64,000 nucleotides of DNA from Enoplolaimus lenunculus (GCA_030248215.1 JASANG010000169.1:1-64000); one strand, 5' to 3'. Positions 48,537 to 60,508 are shown, counted from the first letter of the stretch. Notes: generated by a model from the sequence alone, not told the origin. Numbers and translations: made by a program.

Positions 48537-50376
48537 CGCATTACAACTATGGACGGTGACAATACATTTCGCAACAATGGACCTGGATTCGTTGTCGAAC
48601 GTAAACCGTGCAACGGCCTGCATCCGAAACATCCGGCACGTGTTGCCGCATATACATTCCCTGCAAAATCGTTTTTCGGTCGATCTTTGTTCGAGCCACG
48701 GTTGGTGATCAATTGCGAACACCCGGACATGCTAAATCCGTGCATGCAATTTTTGACCAACACACGCACTAACATCTACAGTTGTGACATTAAGGGATTT
48801 CATTTCAGCACAAGACAACCACGTATCATTCGTGATCTCAACGATGCATTGAATGCGCATTTCATTCCAGTCGTGCTGCTCGTTTTTACGACCTGACTGG
48901 CTACTCCAACCAGCGAGGTCGGAGTGTAACATTCGCGTGCGCACATTGCAAATCGCTAATACGGAAAATCTGGTCATCAATTTTGACTTGGCTGCATTTG
49001 GAATTGAGTGCCAAGGGATTTCATTTCAGCGCAAGACAACCACGTATCATTCGTGATCTCAACGATGCATTGAATGCGCATTTCATTCCAGTCATGCCGC
49101 TTGTTTTTACGACCTGACTGGCTACTCCAACCAGCGAGGCCGGAGTGTAACATTCGCGTCCGCACATTGCAAATCGCTAATACGGAAAATCTGGTCATCA
49201 ATTTTGACTTGGCTGCATTTGGAATTGAGTGCCCTTACGCTCTGTACACGTTTTTGTCAAACTCATATTATACCAAATTATGGTGGTTTTCGAAATGACA
49301 AGAACATGTTCGACGCTGCATTCGCACCGGACCAGCTTATGCCCAATTCAGGATGCACTGACGTCAAAGACATTGTACCAGACGGTTACTCTAGTACAAA
49401 ACGACAAGACAGGTACCGTTACGGACTAATAGGCGAACGTGGACAACCACCATTCGGAACAGACCTATTGCGTCAATTACGTTACAGAGTAGCACATCGT
49501 GGACAACAACTAGTTGATATATACGGCGAACGTAAAATTGTTGACTTTTTGGACTACATATCAAAAGACGTAATGTTACATGACCTACTTATTGGACGTT
49601 ATACACGATTTCGTCGCACACCAATTGATTCTAACAGCCCAGACGAAGCATGGCGTATATGGCTAGAAATTGCAAGAAAATCTTTTCTGCCATGTCTACG
49701 TGTCAAACCCAATCCCATGGGAATCCTTGACGCCATACAAAAGACGGAAGCGGCCTTATTACGACGGCTATACCAAGACTGGGCTTCATATGGTTCCTCA
49801 TGTATCTTTTGCGATATTGATGGCACCTTGACGGCTAAGCAAATCCCAAATACAATGACTGATGACGAACTTATTAATTTAGCCAGGAAACGTAACACCG
49901 AAGACTACATACGCGAGTTTCTACATGAGTACATCGGCAACCGTGACCTTAGAACACTACCTATGGACGAAATACCAGAATCATTACAACTAACTGTTCC
50001 ATGGAGATCTGACGCAGAAACCGGAACACAACACAACTACGACGCAAAAGAATTACACTTTGTTAAAACATCATACGAAAAAGGGTTGTTATACTTAACA
50101 GAAACACGCTACACTGACGCAATGCGCACGTTAGCCGCATTTGTCCGTGATCGTGTTATTTCTATGATAACACGATGTGATCGAAACATAAGCGTTTTAC
50201 CATGGGTGGCCTCGGTTCCCTTATCTCCAGTAAAGATGGAGCAGACAATGCGCACTCACGAACGTTTTGCAGAGAACGCACAAACAATACAACAATTTTT
50301 TACGAACACATTTTCCTGCAGCAAGATACTGGAACCAGCGAAGAATATTCGACAATACGATTTTGGACTACGATAA
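48537..50376 (+). pseudogene. Extra coding region after integrase, unrecognised
   Basis: Between integrase and the 3' LTR lies further codon-like sequence, including a long open stretch at 49204-50376 with GYSSTKRQDRYRYGLIGERG and CIFCDIDGTLTAKQIPN. I see no signal peptide, membrane segment or envelope motif. I do not recognise the family. It may be an accessory frame of this lineage or captured host sequence. Confidence 0.5.
48792..49233 (+). repeat. 221-bp direct tandem repeat within the LTR element
   Basis: AAGGGATTTCATTTCAGC starts at 48792 and again at 49013; the two units are nearly identical to GAATTGAGTGCC at each end. Confidence 0.9.
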
Positions 50377-50956
50377 CGCCAAAAATACTGGCATATCACA
50401 ATAACAATTAAATGTTAAGGAATAGCATTGCTACATTTCGTCACCTTCGTCCGTTAGTCGCTACGGCCTTAGCCGATATCTGCGACTATCGACACGAAAG
50501 GGTCCAGTAAATCTTTAGCACAAGGGTCTCAAAATAGCGCCCATATTATTTTATAACGCCTTGACGTCGTTTATTATACAATAAACACTAAACTTAACAA
50601 AATAACCATACACAAAATACAAACCACGAATTATGACGTTTACCGGGCTTGACACTATACCAATATTGTACATTACGTACAATGTCAACTTCTACCCCTG
50701 ATGCTTCGGCGTCAGGTACCGCCACTGTACTGCTTGAGTCTCACTTATAGACCGGCCTCTGCAGTTGGCTTTACGAGCAACATCGCGTTGTCTCGATTTC
50801 GGTGGTTGCCGCATGCAATATCACCATATGCACAACATAGTATACTTTCACACACTATTTTTACACAAAGCCTTGACGTAATGCAATAAAACCCAAATTA
50901 TTTGCATTGTACTGTTATTATATTGTGTATTATTCATAGTTTCAGGACGTCTGCGG

Positions 50957-51330
50957 CAGGGTGGAACCGGAATTACAATTAACCGGAACCGGAATTTGAA
51001 AATTTTACCGGAACCGGAAAGTGAAAAATGCATATCACCAAAAATTTCATTTTAATCTTATTTTTTGCTCGATTATTTGTGAACTAACCTTAGTCGAACA
51101 TAGGTATTTATTTTATTTGTTGTATTTTAGATTTTCATCATAGACTGAAGTGAAATCCACCATCAATGGCTTATATTCGGAGTACAAGTGGCTTTCAAAA
51201 GAGATTCTTATTAAATTAGCAAAGTTAAGAAAACGGCCAAATTATAATACCGGAATTTTTAAATCCGGTAAAAATTTACCGGAACCGGAAGGTGAAAAAA
51301 TGCCGGAACCGGAATTCCGATTGCACCCTG
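50957..51330 (-). mobile_element. hAT-like MITE family A inserted in the LTR element's 3' part
   Basis: CAGGGTGGAACCGGAATTAC at the left and GGAATTCCGATTGCACCCTG at the right, reversed relative to 46718-47105. GTCTGCGG stands on both sides (50949-50956 and 51331-51338), a perfect 8-bp duplication. Its interior matches the 46718 and 55379 copies. Confidence 0.92.
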
Positions 51331-51900
51331 GTCTGCGGTCATTGGCAATCTAACACCTGGCAATTCGTGTCGTTCGTACGTATTACTTACATTATTTCGT
51401 TGTCATTCGGATGTGCCAGTGGCTACAATGTCAATACAACAAACCGCAGTGTTCAACATATTGTTTGTTATGCTCGTGTATTACTCGTCGTTCGCTTTAT
51501 ATTCGTTTCATATGACACTTTATTCGTTCATTGGACATTTTATTCGTTATCGGACTTATTGTTGGCAAAAAGGTAACGCAGGACAATTGGGTTTTGTTAC
51601 GGGTTTTCAGGTGCTCGGAAGAGCCAATGCATTATAATAGGGTACCAGGAGCTCGGAAGAGCGAAGCAGGGTATCAGGTGCTCGGAAGAGCGAAGCAAAG
51701 TTTAGGGCTCGGAAAAGGAAAAACGAAGCCATCAGAACCAAAGAAATAAAAATCATTAACCCAAAGACGCAAAAATATAAAACATTCGCCAAAGATGTCA
51801 AACAAACTCTCACCCATTTTTCATTTATCTTTATATCGATGCATAATCATTGTTTCTTTCAGGTCACCGGTCCTTACATGCCAAGGGACGGCATGAGCTG

Positions 51901-51911
51901 AGTGAGAGGGA
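51901..51911 (+). promoter_or_regulatory. Polypurine tract of the LTR element
   Basis: AGTGAGAGGGA directly before the TGTCGGG start of the 3' LTR, where plus-strand DNA synthesis is primed in this class. Confidence 0.65.
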
Positions 51912-52800
51912 TGTCGGGTGGGGCCCAAGTGTGCATTCTGTGCCACACTGGTGCTCACCCTCGGCACCCCTCGACCTCCTAGCTATGTAGTTTGCTTGGC
52001 ATGTGAACTCAGCCGTCTCGGTCTCGTTCCTAGTATCGTGATTTATACATAACCGGTATCTTTTTAGCCTTGCGATATTACTTGCTCATTTGTAAAACAA
52101 TTGTGCTTTAACTTTCCTGTCAAATTTTTATAAAACTTATTCCTATTTCTGCCAATTTCACGATTATCAATAATCTATCAGTTTGGGGAGTAATAAGTGA
52201 TCGCGTAGCTAATAAGTGTGCTTACATAAGTTCAGTTTTACATGTAAAACATATTATTAATTTCGGATAGCGTAGAACACACATTCTTGCCTTGACGGAA
52301 TAGTAAGAAGTATAAAATCAGAATCGGCATACTTTAATTGATCGGAATAACAATTTTTTAGGCCTGGGAAACGGTTACTTACAATTGTCGTAATTTGTGT
52401 ATTATTGTTATAATTGCGCCCGGACGTAATTTGGTTAGCGGTCCCGTAAGCTGTGTCTGACATATTCTGCTCATTTCTAACACAGACATTCCATTTTCCC
52501 GATATTTATAATTACTGTAAAGCTTTTCGGCCGTATGGCCCTCGTTCAAAACCTATAACTACCAAAATTAGGGAAAATTGGCAATTCAGTGTAAGCGGGA
52601 CTAACGGGCTTGTGTTTCGTATTTTGTGTTAATTACTTGTTCACCGTGAGTAAAACGGATAAAAAGTGTCATTTAAACTCATACGAGCCGTAGAAATATC
52701 TAGACTTGTGTTGAAACTGTCCCAGGATCGACCAGAGACTAGACCATACCCGCTTTCGGTTCGATCGAAAATTCCCGTTTTTGACCAGTCCAGACCTTAC
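51912..52800 (+). repeat. 3' LTR
   Basis: TGTCGGGTGGGGCCC to CCAGACCTTAC, about 0.89 kb, collinear with the 5' LTR at both ends and differing by roughly 4% where they align. Confidence 0.88.
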
Positions 52801-52806
52801 ACCCCC

Positions 52807-54040
52807 TAATATTCGGGTCGCTAACAAGTTTTACGGGCTTCTAGATAAAAATAAGTAGAAGCTCAAAGTATATATAGGTTTCAATCCCATGGGGATAGGT
52901 TTTTCGTGAACCCTTATAACCAGTGAGTTACACCGCCCTCAAGATCAACTGCGTTTTAATGGTTTTTCTTGCAATATTCGTCTTATGCATACTCACTGCC
53001 CCAACAAATATATGTCGACTAGCTACGCAGTTAACATATAAATGTTCTAATGATCAAAATAAACGGGTAATAATAGTAGTCTCCATTTTATGACGCTATC
53101 AGCAGGAGTGTGCGTTTTAAACTGGATATCGTTAACGCATAAATTCAGTGAATGCTAGTTTTAGAGTTTATTAAGAAAACGAAAGCAGAAGAATGGTATA
53201 GACTGCTCGAATATGTTAAAGACGCTCAGACAATCCGCAAAAATTTATTAGTTAAAGAAACAGCATTAACAAACACTGCAAACCACAAAACAGCAACGGA
53301 TCAAGCTGTTCTGTCGAAAAAAGTACAAAAAAGAATGTTGTCAAATAAATAACAGACCGTAAACCGAATAACAAGAAGATGCCGTCTTGAGAGACAAATT
53401 AGATATCAGCCCATCTTGTTATTTGGGTCTATCTCAAACTATATATTGCCGCATTGGAGAAGGAAACAATAAATGAAGGACAATATTACATAAAGACCCA
53501 ACTTAAATAAGAAAATAAAATTAGGTGACACATGTGCCGTCGACAAAAAAGAGTAAGGTCAAATCTTGTTTTTAACAGAAAGAGTTTGTTATTATCGCCG
53601 ACAACAATATATTTCTATAATTTTTAGCACAGCTGATGTTTCATTTTTTCAGTGTATGCACATAGAAATACATTGCTAGAAAATGTTATTTTGCCGCATT
53701 TGCATTTCTTTATACGCAAGAATATTGAAGTGTGCTAAGTGTTCCTATCAACTGAACAAGTTTCTTGCTCGACTTGAACCGAGCTTATTGTTAAAATCAG
53801 TTCATTTCACACCACGTACTTCCTAAATAGGGATGTGCCGATGATTGTAAAAACGAACACGTGGAGCGGTTCGGCATCGTCATACTTTCAAATCCCTACT
53901 TCTAAGGATGAATTTGGTTCAAGGTCCAGTGCTCGTCGTTCATAAAAAGTTTTAGAGAAATTTGAACCCTGATTCTGTCTAGTACATCATGCGCTTGGTG
54001 ATATTCATGCGCTGCAAATCCGTAGTGTCACGTTGCCGAT
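52807..54040. other. Intergenic with one small open frame and a family B fragment
   Basis: A 66-codon frame at 53152-53352 (FIKKTKAEEWYRLLEYVKD, then VKETALTNTAN and KKVQKRMLSNK) is Lys-rich and helical, perhaps a coding remnant; I do not recognise it. TAGGGATGTGCCGATG at about 53828, closed by AAATCCCTA near 53900, is a tiny family B derivative. Confidence 0.4.
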
Positions 54041-54044
54041 TAGG

Positions 54045-54340
54045 TGTCATTATAAGCATGTGAGACATGCTTGTCCAAGTATTGTGTTGTATACTTGCTG
54101 GCAGCATACAGTCGACACATAGTCGACGAAAAGTGCAGTTGGAGAGGTGGGCTGCGTGGCGCAGTGGTAGAGTGTTCGCTTTCGGATCTGTAGGCTGAGA
54201 GTTCGATCCCCGCCCTGAAAGCCGGCTTTTCTAGCTGCGTAGTAGAAAGGTCTGATGTCCCTCAGTTCCAGCCTAGACTGACAGTCATAACCGGGTCCTT
54301 GGGAAGATAGTTGTGATTTGTGTACCAAGTTGTAGACAAG
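54045..54340 (+). mobile_element. tRNA-derived SINE
   Basis: The A box TGGCGCAGTGGT (54157-54168) and B box GAGTTCGATCC (about 54199-54209) stand at normal pol III spacing. The leader with GCAGCATACAGTCGACACAT and the tail with CTCAGTTCCAGCCTAGACTG relate it to 41095-41600 and 21570-21985. The acceptor stem is imperfect and it lacks a real tRNA's 3' end, so it is a SINE head and not a working tRNA gene. Confidence 0.7.
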
Positions 54341-54345
54341 TAAAA

Positions 54346-55378
54346 ACTGAAACAATTAGTTTAATCAAGTTATTGAACAGTGTCGGTTAGTGATAAGCAC
54401 ATGATATCCGGCTATCCAGATATTTTTTTATTCCGATAATATCCGTTATGCTTCAAATATCTGAGATAAGCACAAGATGTCTGGATTCTTTTATTTTGAT
54501 ATTATCCGCTAGGCCTTGTAAGTATGTGAGACATGCTTGTCCTATATGCGATATATCCGAAGTACATTGAGTTGTCCCATCCGTGTCGCCCGTGTAAACT
54601 AGGGATATATTAGTAGACATGGTTTAGGATTTAGGATTGCTAAAGGAGTGTGCGAGTTCATCCAATTCCAGCCGTAGCAAGAGAGTCGATTTCCGATTTA
54701 ATACAACGAAGCCCGTCGAACTCGCTAACAGATATAACTCGGGTTAAGGTTTAAATGAAGAATGAATACTAGTATTAATACGAAGAAATACAAAAGAAAT
54801 ACGCGTAATTACAGATACCCGAGCAACCTTTAACTTCCAACAACAAAGGTGAGTTGAAGTTAAAATTAAAATTAAGCTGAACCAAAATTAACTCTCGACA
54901 TTGAAAAATCCGAGAAGACATAATTTAGGAAAATTAGTCACATTCTCAGAACTCTGTAACTCAATACTGAATTAAGAACTGGAAACAATAAAATCGCAAC
55001 ACAACGGGTCTGTCATACCCAGGTTTGGCATTACCGGTGAGGAATCAGCAGCGGGGACCGCTCACGCTCCCTCTATTTCCTTTCTTGGCTTAACACAAAT
55101 TATATAATATGTATAAATCATAAGACAAAATAATGGCAATGGACATATATCGACCAGCATTTTAAGGCACATTAGTGAGCTCTGTTATTGTCAAGTATCA
55201 AAATGGCTAGTGATATAAGTGAATTATATAACGCATATATATACATGATATACAGTATCTGCAAGTTCCAAAGTGTCATTTTGAAACCATAAATAAAAGG
55301 ACCCAGAATTTTGAAAATTAACCATTTTATGGAGTGCCGTTGTCACTGTAGTAAAGATACGTACATATATGCTGTTAG
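54346..55378. other. Intergenic, nothing firm
   Basis: A duplicated GTGAGACATGCTTGTCC (54059 and 54528) and ATATCCGG words at 54402-54490 are repeat debris. No gene is visible. Confidence 0.4.
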
Positions 55379-55772
55379 CAGGGTGCAACCGGAATTCCGG
55401 TTCCGGCATTTTTTCACCTTCCGGTTCCGGTAAATTTTTACCGGATTTAAAAATTCCGGTGTTATAATTTGGCCGTTTTCTTTCTTAACTTTACTAATTT
55501 TTAAGAATCTCTTTTGAAAGCCACTTGTACTCCGAATATAAGCCATTGATGGTGGATTTCACTTCAGTCGACGACGAAAATCTAAAATACAACAAATAAA
55601 ATAAATACCTATGTTCGACTAAGGTTGTTTCAAAATAATAGAGCAAAAAATACGATTAAAATGAAATTTTTGGTGAAATGCATTTTTCACTTTCCGGTTC
55701 CGGTAAAATTTTCAAATTCCGGTCGGTATCGAAATAGCAACCAGTCGGAATCGGAATTCCGTTGAAACCCTG
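55379..55772 (+). mobile_element. hAT-like MITE family A, nearly full length
   Basis: CAGGGTGCAACCGGAATTCC opens it. The interior is almost the same as the MITE at 46718-47105, including GGCCGTTTTCTT and CCATTGATGGTGGATTTCAC. The right end has altered to GGAATTCCGTTGAAACCCTG. No clean octamer duplication. Confidence 0.8.
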
Positions 55773-55820
55773 CGGCTTGCTAATAGCTGGTGCAACTGAA
55801 GGTTCAAAAGCCGGAGTCAG

Positions 55821-56143
55821 ATGACAACAAATTTTGTCGGAGACGAAAGTGAAGCAAAACTGGGTAATGAAAATGACGTTGAATTCGCTAGTTGTAATAA
55901 TATTTTTAACAATATTTCGGTATTGTTAAAAACTTGTGTTAAGCGTATGTACTTCATGAAAAAGCTCGGCAATCAAACCTTTCAAACTGACTTTAAAGCT
56001 ACAGACACATACATTCGCTGAATATTAGCACAACTTAGACAAAAATGCGAAAAACTACACTTGCTAAATTTGAGGAGTTTCTGGCAAAAATGCTATCAGA
56101 CTCAGACCTGGAGATAATTGTGGCGGAGGCGAAAGCAGGCTAA
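55821..56143 (+). pseudogene. Coding remnant of a small helical protein
   Basis: An open stretch, MTTNFVGDESEAKLGNE onward to KLGNQTFQTDFKATDTYI, ends in a stop near 56022. Another frame then continues with MRKTTLAKFEEFLAKMLSDS and DLEIIVAEAKAG. Composition looks like one former coiled-coil protein with a frame change near 56020. No introns are visible. It could be a decayed retrocopy; I do not recognise the family. Confidence 0.4.
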
Positions 56144-56228
56144 CGGTCCGTGTCCTGGCTAACAATATGGCTTGTCAGACGGCTAGTGTTTTAAGTGTCT
56201 ACAATGCTTTTATTCTACTCACTAATTG

Positions 56229-57015
56229 CAGGGTTCCAATCGGAAGTACATTTTGTGGAAGCGGAATCGGAATCAAATTTTTTGTCGGAACCGGAATCGG
56301 AATAGGAATTTAAGTTATAAGTAATTATATCAGAAAATAAAGTATGACTTTTGACTTTTTGTTGCAGTATGCTTGGCTGTATTCACAGTTTCAGTTAAAA
56401 TTGCTTGTACAGATGACTGTGTTAGCGATCTACTAACCTGTAAAATTATGATATTAATGGACACCTGTCAGTTGTCAAAGCACAGAAACAACTTGGCCTA
56501 AGTTTAAACGCAGTTAAGCGTTTTGAGCATTTCAAAACTTTAAATATGAAGACTTATGAAATCATAAATAACAGGACTCAGATTTTTGACAATTAACCAA
56601 TGCAGTGGAGTGTCGTTTTCACTGCAGCAAGTATACTTTTGGACCAAATATCGAGTTATATTTGAAATCTAGTGGGGTTAACATCACTGGTTGCCGTTAT
56701 GAAGTAGAATTTTATGTTTAGATTTTGTTATTCGTTTAAAAGTAGAGGTTAAAGATTTCAATTACGGTCACATTTTGATAATCAGCGAAATAATTTACTC
56801 TGCTAGATGCTCTTCAAGTCACGATCGAGAATACTTACTAACAAAAAACAAACAGATTTGCAAACAAACGAAAAAAATAGGCAGAATTTTAATTCAATCG
56901 GCTTAAAAACTCATAACCGAAAAATCGGAATTCCCTCATCGGAATAGAAGGCAATCGGAATCGGAACTCAAAATTTCGGAATTTTAGCCGGAATTGGAAT
57001 TCCGTTGGAACCCTG
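56229..57015. mobile_element. hAT-like MITE family D (ATCGGAA words)
   Basis: CAGGGTTCCAATCGGAAGTA opens and GGAATTCCGTTGGAACCCTG closes it, 787 bp. Both ends are stacked with GGAATCGGAATC words. It is non-coding. No exact target duplication. Confidence 0.7.
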
Positions 57016-57093
57016 CTAGTTAGCATATTAGATACGCGGTCAGGCTTAGCGTTTTACTAAATGAAAGCCAGAACAGAAGCATTTGGGTATGTA

Positions 57094-57558
57094 TTAGAGA
57101 TGTCCCCGGGCCGGAGACAGCAAAATACGCTAAACTTCAAATTTTATGTACCTTTTGCGTAAGCGTGTACCTGGGACCATGGTACCGTTTTTGTCATATC
57201 GCGTCACGCGACTGAAGTTGCTGTTAATACTTTTGTTAATAGTTTTGTTTTCCTTTTTGCACTCTAGAGATCCACAGGTGTCTGCTTTAGGTCATGCGCC
57301 TCCGAAATAGAACTCTTGATGCGCTTCCTAGGCTAAACACTGGAATCGTAATCGGAATCGGAACTAGAAAGTTTGTGACGGTACGGATAATTTGTATTAA
57401 CAAATATAATATTGATCTATGTGCAACGTATCACAACAAGTAGGATTAAAATATAAATTTCAAAAATCCGGCTCCAGTTGCCTGTGCAATCAGGGTCGGA
57501 TTCGGAACTCATTTTGAATCAGAATTCTAATCGGAATCGCAATTCCGTTTGGACCCTG
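57094..57558. mobile_element. Family F end followed by family D end
   Basis: AGATGTCCCCGGGCCGGAGA at 57094 is the family F tip. From 57352, GTAATCGGAATCGGAACTAG and then GGAATCGCAATTCCGTTTGG, ending ACCCTG at 57558, belong to family D. Confidence 0.5.
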
Positions 57559-57987
57559 ATTTCCTCAACCTATGTTAAAAATTGTGCTTTTTCGATTGTG
57601 TTAGAGTATCGACTTTAGGAGCAGGTAAAGGGTTCACCATGAATGTTGTGTTTTTGACAGTTGGTTTGTAAAGAAAATGTGCGAAAATTATACTTTTCGA
57701 GAACTGATTGTAACTGCTAAACGGCTCGTTGAATAGAAATGCCGTAAAACCTTTATTGTAACTTGTTAGAAGGTTTAGGATTTGTGGTGCTTAACAGCGC
57801 TAATGCAGATGGAGGTGTGAAATATGATCTGCGTCAGAAGTAGTCTCACTAAAGTTGTCCAGGTAATTTTTAAATTGATTGATATAAACTAACTTATGTT
57901 CATTGCGGTGGTATGGATGCTGGTGTTTGTCAATGCATTATGTCGTAAACTTTTACCTTAGCAACATGAAAAGGCTAGCTGCCACAT
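57559..57987. other. Intergenic, nothing firm
   Basis: Short segments look faintly codon-like (for example near 57660-57740) but carry frequent stops. I cannot support a gene. Confidence 0.35.
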
Positions 57988-58085
57988 CAGGGTGCAAAGC
58001 GGAACTGGTTATACCGGAATCAGAATCGTAACAGCAAATTTATACCGGAATCAGAATCGGACCTACAAATTTTGGGACAATACGT
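57988..58085. mobile_element. Family D-like MITE end
   Basis: CAGGGTGCAAAGCGGAACTG and ATACCGGAATCAGAATCG correspond to the element start at 7495. The far end was not found. Confidence 0.5.
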
Positions 58086-58384
58086 TTAATTTAAATAAAC
58101 AATATTCGTAGGTCCAGCAATGAGTTCCGAGCAGCAGTATAATTTGGGCAATTTCTTAATTTTTGTTATGTATACGTAGAAGTTGTTCGTAGCAAAAACG
58201 ATCAGTTTTGTCTAGATCTACGAGGTTTTCAAAATAGACTTTCTTTTTTCAATACTGGTGGCATTTCGCAAACTCAAAAACATGGGTTAACGCCACTTCT
58301 AAGCTTCAACACAACAACTTTAAGCAAAATGTTATTAACATACAAAAATTGTAAAAATCCAAAAAATTTGCGAAAAATTTTCAA

Positions 58385-58643
58385 ATTTTTCACCCCTATT
58401 CTTTTCTCGGGTGTTTTCGAAACCCCACACACTCACTGAGTCCCCTCTACCGGGTTGTTGAAGACGGGAGCATTTCCGACCAAGCCCCTAATCGAGATTG
58501 GGCAACCGAAATGCCAGCAATACTATGGACAATAGCTTCAGCAATGGAGGAACGGGAACACGCGGTCAGTTTATTCCACTTTTTGCAGATCATTAGCAGG
58601 GTACAAATCAATATAAACAGCGTCTTTCAAGTATTCCGACATT
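58385..58643 (+). other. Exon-like open stretch, unrecognised
   Basis: One frame stays open for about 85 codons and holds YRVVEDGSISDQAPNRDWAT, then EMPAILWTIASAMEEREHAV. That core has the composition of a real exon. No flanking splice pair or neighbouring exon was found, so this is only a candidate. Confidence 0.25.
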
Positions 58644-59365
58644 AACTTTGACTGCAAAGGCCTTACGTTTCCTATGCCACAGCTCTACCTAATAAGCAAA
58701 TATAAAACTTAATAATTGTAATGTGACCTGATTGGAACATGAATCTTTTTACCCCCTGAATCATTAATGCCCCTTTATTAAGCATCGAAACAGTGAGATA
58801 GTGAGAATATATTTTGCTGCATACTGTATGGATAAAACCAGAATCCTGGCTGCGGTAGGTAAATCTGATATGTTTCACCATCTGATATAGGCATTAAATC
58901 CAGTATTTTTTCGCCTAATTTTACCGGTAATCTTGGAGCTATTAATTTTGTCGTTCAGCATTTAAAGTTGAACTGATTATACGATTTTTTTAGGTTCGAA
59001 TCAATAAGTGGGAGTCCTCCGCTCTTGAAACATTGGTTGTATTATTTTACTTCAAGTGATTTTGGCCAATAAATCTGGCTAATTCTTTTGCGAGATTTAG
59101 CTAAATTTACTAAAGGTTTAGAATGGAAAAAATAAAGCCTGGTTGGAACACGGTCAATCAATTTTTAATCTAAAGAGCTCAAAGTTTAGTTTTCGGAGGG
59201 ATACGGGCAACCTTGCGAACGGCCCTTGAACTTATTATAAAAATAGTATATTTTAGGTCAGTTTCACTTTTTAGGTCGAATCGTGTTCATAATTTCCGCT
59301 GAAATTATTTTCAGAAGTTTGTCGCCGGAGGGTGGGTGTCGATAAAATTAGGATGCCTTCTGCAC
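58644..59365. other. Intergenic, nothing recognised
   Basis: AT-rich with scattered stops in all frames. Confidence 0.4.
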
Positions 59366-59635
59366 CAGGGTGCAACTGGAATTCCGGTTCCGGCAAATTG
59401 TGACCTTCCGGTTCTGGTAAATTTTTACATTGATTAAAAATCCCGATACGTATTAAATTTTGGTGGGTGGAAATAAAATAAAGTGAATACCTGTTTCCAA
59501 CTAAGGGTTATTTCACCAATAATATTCAAAAAGAAAATTAATTGATTTTTTCGTTGGTATGTATTTTTCATTTTCCGTTTCCGGTAATGTTTTTAGATTC
59601 CGGTTCCGATAAATTGTAATTCCGTTTGCACCCTG
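59366..59635 (+). mobile_element. hAT-like MITE family A, short copy
   Basis: CAGGGTGCAACTGGAATTCC opens and GTAATTCCGTTTGCACCCTG closes it; 270 bp, shorter than the 390-bp copies. It shares TTTCACCAATAATATTC-type and GTATGTATTTTTCATTTTCC-type blocks. Confidence 0.75.
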
Positions 59636-60508
59636 CCCTTTACCAAAAAATACTGTATCTGCCACTTAAAAATAAATGACAAATGTATATTTCGAAAAGC
59701 AACCTGTGTGGTTCCGCACCGGGATAAGTGTGTCAGAGAGTAATGTTTTTATTTGTTGAATTTTTTGTACGCTGCCTGTATGTACATTATGTTACCGAGA
59801 TGTATACATATATAGCATCGTTTGTTTTGTTTGTGTAGTTCTGTTGTTCGTCTTGTAAAAATTACAACTATACATTCGTTATTTTGTAAGTAAGAAACCA
59901 GAAGTTAGACCCACGTAATCTGAACGTGAAATTAAAGCTGACTAGCATGGCGGATCGGTTTTGCCTAAGGATGTAGTAGCGCGGCACTGACTGCTGCACC
60001 AAGTATGTCCAAACGAAGCGCGAAACATTCGGTGATCTTTTTAAAGTGTATATACACTGTAGTTGCAGTTTAGTAACGTATTATTGTTGTTTTATTAGCC
60101 GAAATACGTTTGATGTTTTCCATAATATTAGGTGTTCAAATTTTAAATAACCACGTTAATTTCGGCATTTTTAATGGCACTCGATGGGACATAAGTCAAC
60201 AATGTGTACCATATGAAAAATATGTTATTGCTTTATTGTTCATTCGTTACCTAATTATCGTAATACTTATAACGAATAGATCTTGTCAGCTCTATCGCGT
60301 ATTGTTTCCTGACGATTGTATGTTTTGCTATCACGCTGCCTTGTGAAGAATACGTATATTTCGTGACCAAAACAGCAATTTGCCCCAGTTGACCTCTGGG
60401 GCTTTCCATAACGACAAATGTTGTTCAGGGCAGCCGAAAGAACTACTGGAATGCTTGATTGGTTGTTAACAAATTTTAACTAAACATGGAGCACGTTCAC
60501 AGCTTCGT
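59636..60508. other. Upstream of MPC1, nothing recognised
   Basis: Somewhat less AT-rich between 59940 and 60060. I see no open frame worth naming. Confidence 0.4.

Larger units (their letters stand above)
41718..52800 (+). mobile_element. Ty3/Gypsy-type LTR retrotransposon, broken fossil
   Basis: About 11.1 kb. Two LTR copies bound it, and a GC-rich direct repeat (A)CCCCC lies outside both (41712-41717 and 52801-52806), consistent with a 5-6-bp target duplication. The order gag, protease, reverse transcriptase, integrase marks the Ty3/Gypsy group. It is broken, with at least half a dozen interruptions over the coding part. Two hAT-like MITEs have landed in it. The LTRs differ at roughly 4% by eye, so it is not ancient. 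Confidence 0.9.

Noticed and set aside
49204-50376. An envelope gene in the LTR element
   Set aside because: No signal peptide, membrane anchor or cleavage-site pattern is visible, so an envelope label is not supported.
54150-54225. A functional tRNA gene
   Set aside because: Boxes A and B are good, but the acceptor stem is imperfect and the sequence continues into a SINE body repeated elsewhere in the window.
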